This document shows, piece after piece, positions 34,186 through 35,451 of a stretch of 35,451 nucleotides of DNA (the stretch's first letter is position 1; each line of letters opens with the position of its first letter). The DNA is from Coriobacteriia bacterium (GTDB lineage: Bacteria; Actinomycetota; Coriobacteriia; Anaerosomatales; JAAXUF01). The position numbers and the translations under genes were made by a program. The DNA is taken from NCBI GenBank assembly GCA_013336165.1, contig JAAXUF010000015.1, positions 1 through 35,451 on the forward strand, read 5' to 3'. The notes beneath the pieces were generated by a model. That model had not been told where the DNA came from, searched no databases, and worked only from the letters and a program-made list of their open reading frames with translations.

Positions 34186-35388
34186 ATGCATCGCACCCGC
34201 TCATACTGCGCCATCATCCTCTCCCTTGCGCTGCTCTTGGGAAGCGTGACCTCCACCTACGCTGTGACCTCCTCGGATCTCACTGCAGCTCAACAGGCCG
34301 CTGAGACTGCCCGGCAGCAGGCCGCCGCAGCCACCGCGCTGGCAAACCAGCTGAAAGCCGAGACGCAAAGCCTCGACAAACAGGTCGATGCGCTCCAGGC
34401 CGATGCCGATGCTCTCGACCCCCAAATCGCCGAGGCGACCGCCCGCACCAACCAGCTCGAAGCCGACGTCGCCAGACTACGCGCGGAAATCACCTCAAAG
34501 ACGGCCGAGATCGAAACCAACACCAAGAACTACGCACAGCAACAGGAGCTGCTGGCCCAGCGCGTCTCATCCACCTACCGGCAAGGCTCCTGGTTCTACC
34601 TCGAACTGCTCCTCAGCTCCTCTAACATCCGAGATCTCATCGCCCATACCGAACTGGTCGCCCGCGTTATCCGCTCGAACAGCGATGCTGCAGCGCAGCT
34701 GGTGGAGACGAAAGCGGCGCTTGTGAGTGCGAAGTCCGCGCTCGACAACGCTCTTGCCGAGATCAGCGTCAAGCGCGACGAGGCCCGGGCCGCTCAGGCG
34801 TCGGTGCAACAGCTGCAGGATGCCCGCCAAGGCAAGGTCAACCAGCAGGCTTCGGTACTCGCACAGAAGTCGAGCCTGTTAGCCGCCACCAACAAGAATG
34901 TGAAGCAACTAACCGCCATTGCCGAAGCCGAGGAAGCCGAATCCGCTCGGATCGCCGCCGAGCTGTCTGGAGGCGGATCAGGCCAGTTCAATGGCGTGAT
35001 GACTTGGCCGACACCAAGCTGCTACACCATCACGTCTTCGTTTGGCTGGCGGATGCATCCGGTCCTCCACGTCAATAAGCTGCATACCGGCATCGACATC
35101 GGCGCGAGCGCGGGGGCGGCAATTGTCGCGGCTGGCGCGGGAACCGTCATCTCCACGAGCTACCTCACGGGCTACGGCTACACCGTCATGATCGATCACG
35201 GCAACGGAGTCGTGACCCTCTACGCCCACCAGCCTAGCGGGGGCATCCAGGTCTCCGTCGGGCAGCGAGTGACGAAGGGCCAGCGAATCGGCACCGTGGG
35301 TTCAACGGGCTACGCGACGGGACCGCACCTGCACTTCGAGGTGCGCATCAACGGGAACCCGGTGGATCCGATGCCTTATCTGAGGTAG
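34186..35388 (+). CDS. Secreted coiled-coil M23 (LytM) peptidoglycan endopeptidase
   Basis: 400 aa from the ATG at 34186 with GGAGG upstream. A Sec signal peptide covers about residues 1-27 (cleavage near STYA). Residues about 30-255 form two long Ala/Gln/Glu-rich coiled coils with the QRVSSTYRQGSWFYLELLLSS segment between, as in CwlO/EnvC/PcsB-type hydrolases. The C-terminal M23 domain is intact: SFGWRMHPVLHVNKLHTGIDIG (zinc His and Asp), GNGVVTLYAHQ and GPHLHFEVRINGNPVDP. It cleaves peptidoglycan cross-links, likely for cell separation or elongation, probably regulated through the coiled coil (FtsEX-like partners are not in this window). 63 bases to the window end hold no further gene. Confidence 0.93.
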   Translation: MHRTRSYCAIILSLALLLGSVTSTYAVTSSDLTAAQQAAETARQQAAAATALANQLKAETQSLDKQVDALQADADALDPQIAEATARTNQLEADVARLRAEITSKTAEIETNTKNYAQQQELLAQRVSSTYRQGSWFYLELLLSSSNIRDLIAHTELVARVIRSNSDAAAQLVETKAALVSAKSALDNALAEISVKRDEARAAQASVQQLQDARQGKVNQQASVLAQKSSLLAATNKNVKQLTAIAEAEEAESARIAAELSGGGSGQFNGVMTWPTPSCYTITSSFGWRMHPVLHVNKLHTGIDIGASAGAAIVAAGAGTVISTSYLTGYGYTVMIDHGNGVVTLYAHQPSGGIQVSVGQRVTKGQRIGTVGSTGYATGPHLHFEVRINGNPVDPMPYLR

Positions 35389-35451
35389 AGGCCGCCGGGG
35401 TGGGTGGGGGTCCTGTGCTCAGACATACTCGAAGTGGCCGCCAGGGGCGGC

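Overview
The window is G+C-rich bacterial DNA with strong Shine-Dalgarno sequences and many GTG and TTG starts. It probably comes from a strictly anaerobic actinomycete of the class Coriobacteriia. The pointers are a four-subunit pyruvate:ferredoxin oxidoreductase, an NfnAB-type bifurcating transhydrogenase, Tat-exported flavin reductase lipoproteins, and two LuxR-type regulators with polytopic membrane domains of the kind common in Eggerthella-like organisms. No rRNA, tRNA, CRISPR array, transposase or phage structural gene was seen. Organism and function calls rest on recognised motifs; no database search was possible.

Layout, left to right. (1) 37-3902, minus strand: typA with a clear terminator, then arginine deiminase (arcA) followed by an ATC-hydrolase-family protein. 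(2) 4061-5353, plus strand: a small HMA-fold protein that has lost its CxxC metal site, then apbE (FAD:protein FMN transferase) with its own promoter. (3) 5497-8688, minus strand: an accessory block that looks more A/T-rich than its surroundings, with a possible SieB-like protein, a 353-residue unknown, an abortive-infection (Abi_C) protein and a small lipoprotein. (4) 8783-11868, minus strand: porG-porD-porA-porB, tightly coupled. (5) 12032-14937, minus strand: SRP RNA (ffs), dnaX, ybaB, recR, a classical housekeeping cluster. (6) 15150-18982, plus strand: a cysteine-synthase-family enzyme, then tldD-tldE. (7) 19084-25609: a LuxR membrane regulator facing two tandem minus-strand genes for Tat-exported, lipid-anchored old-yellow-enzyme/2,4-dienoyl-CoA-reductase-like flavoproteins. 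(8) 25845-30777, mainly plus strand: a membrane-anchored degenerate LytM/M23 protein, DUF951 (minus), an ACT-domain protein, a second LuxR membrane regulator and a UPF0210/DUF711 protein. (9) 30785-33945, minus strand: nfnA-nfnB and an orphan LytTR response regulator. (10) 34186-35388, plus strand: a secreted coiled-coil M23 peptidase.

How the parts fit. POR generates reduced ferredoxin from pyruvate, and NfnAB links ferredoxin and NADH to NADPH, giving a fermentative or anaerobic-respiratory energy core. The most interesting part is region 7-8. The two reductases arose by duplication of a whole transcription unit, including promoter, putative operator, Tat signal, C-terminal flavin/nucleotide domains and tandem terminator hairpins. 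Their substrate-binding barrels have diverged sharply while the rest stayed nearly identical. They lie between two paralogous membrane LuxR regulators and share a dyad-symmetric element about 120 bases upstream of each start codon. This suggests a modular sense-and-respire system for two different extracellular organic electron acceptors. The second regulator also sits between the ACT and UPF0210 genes, which are normally neighbours.
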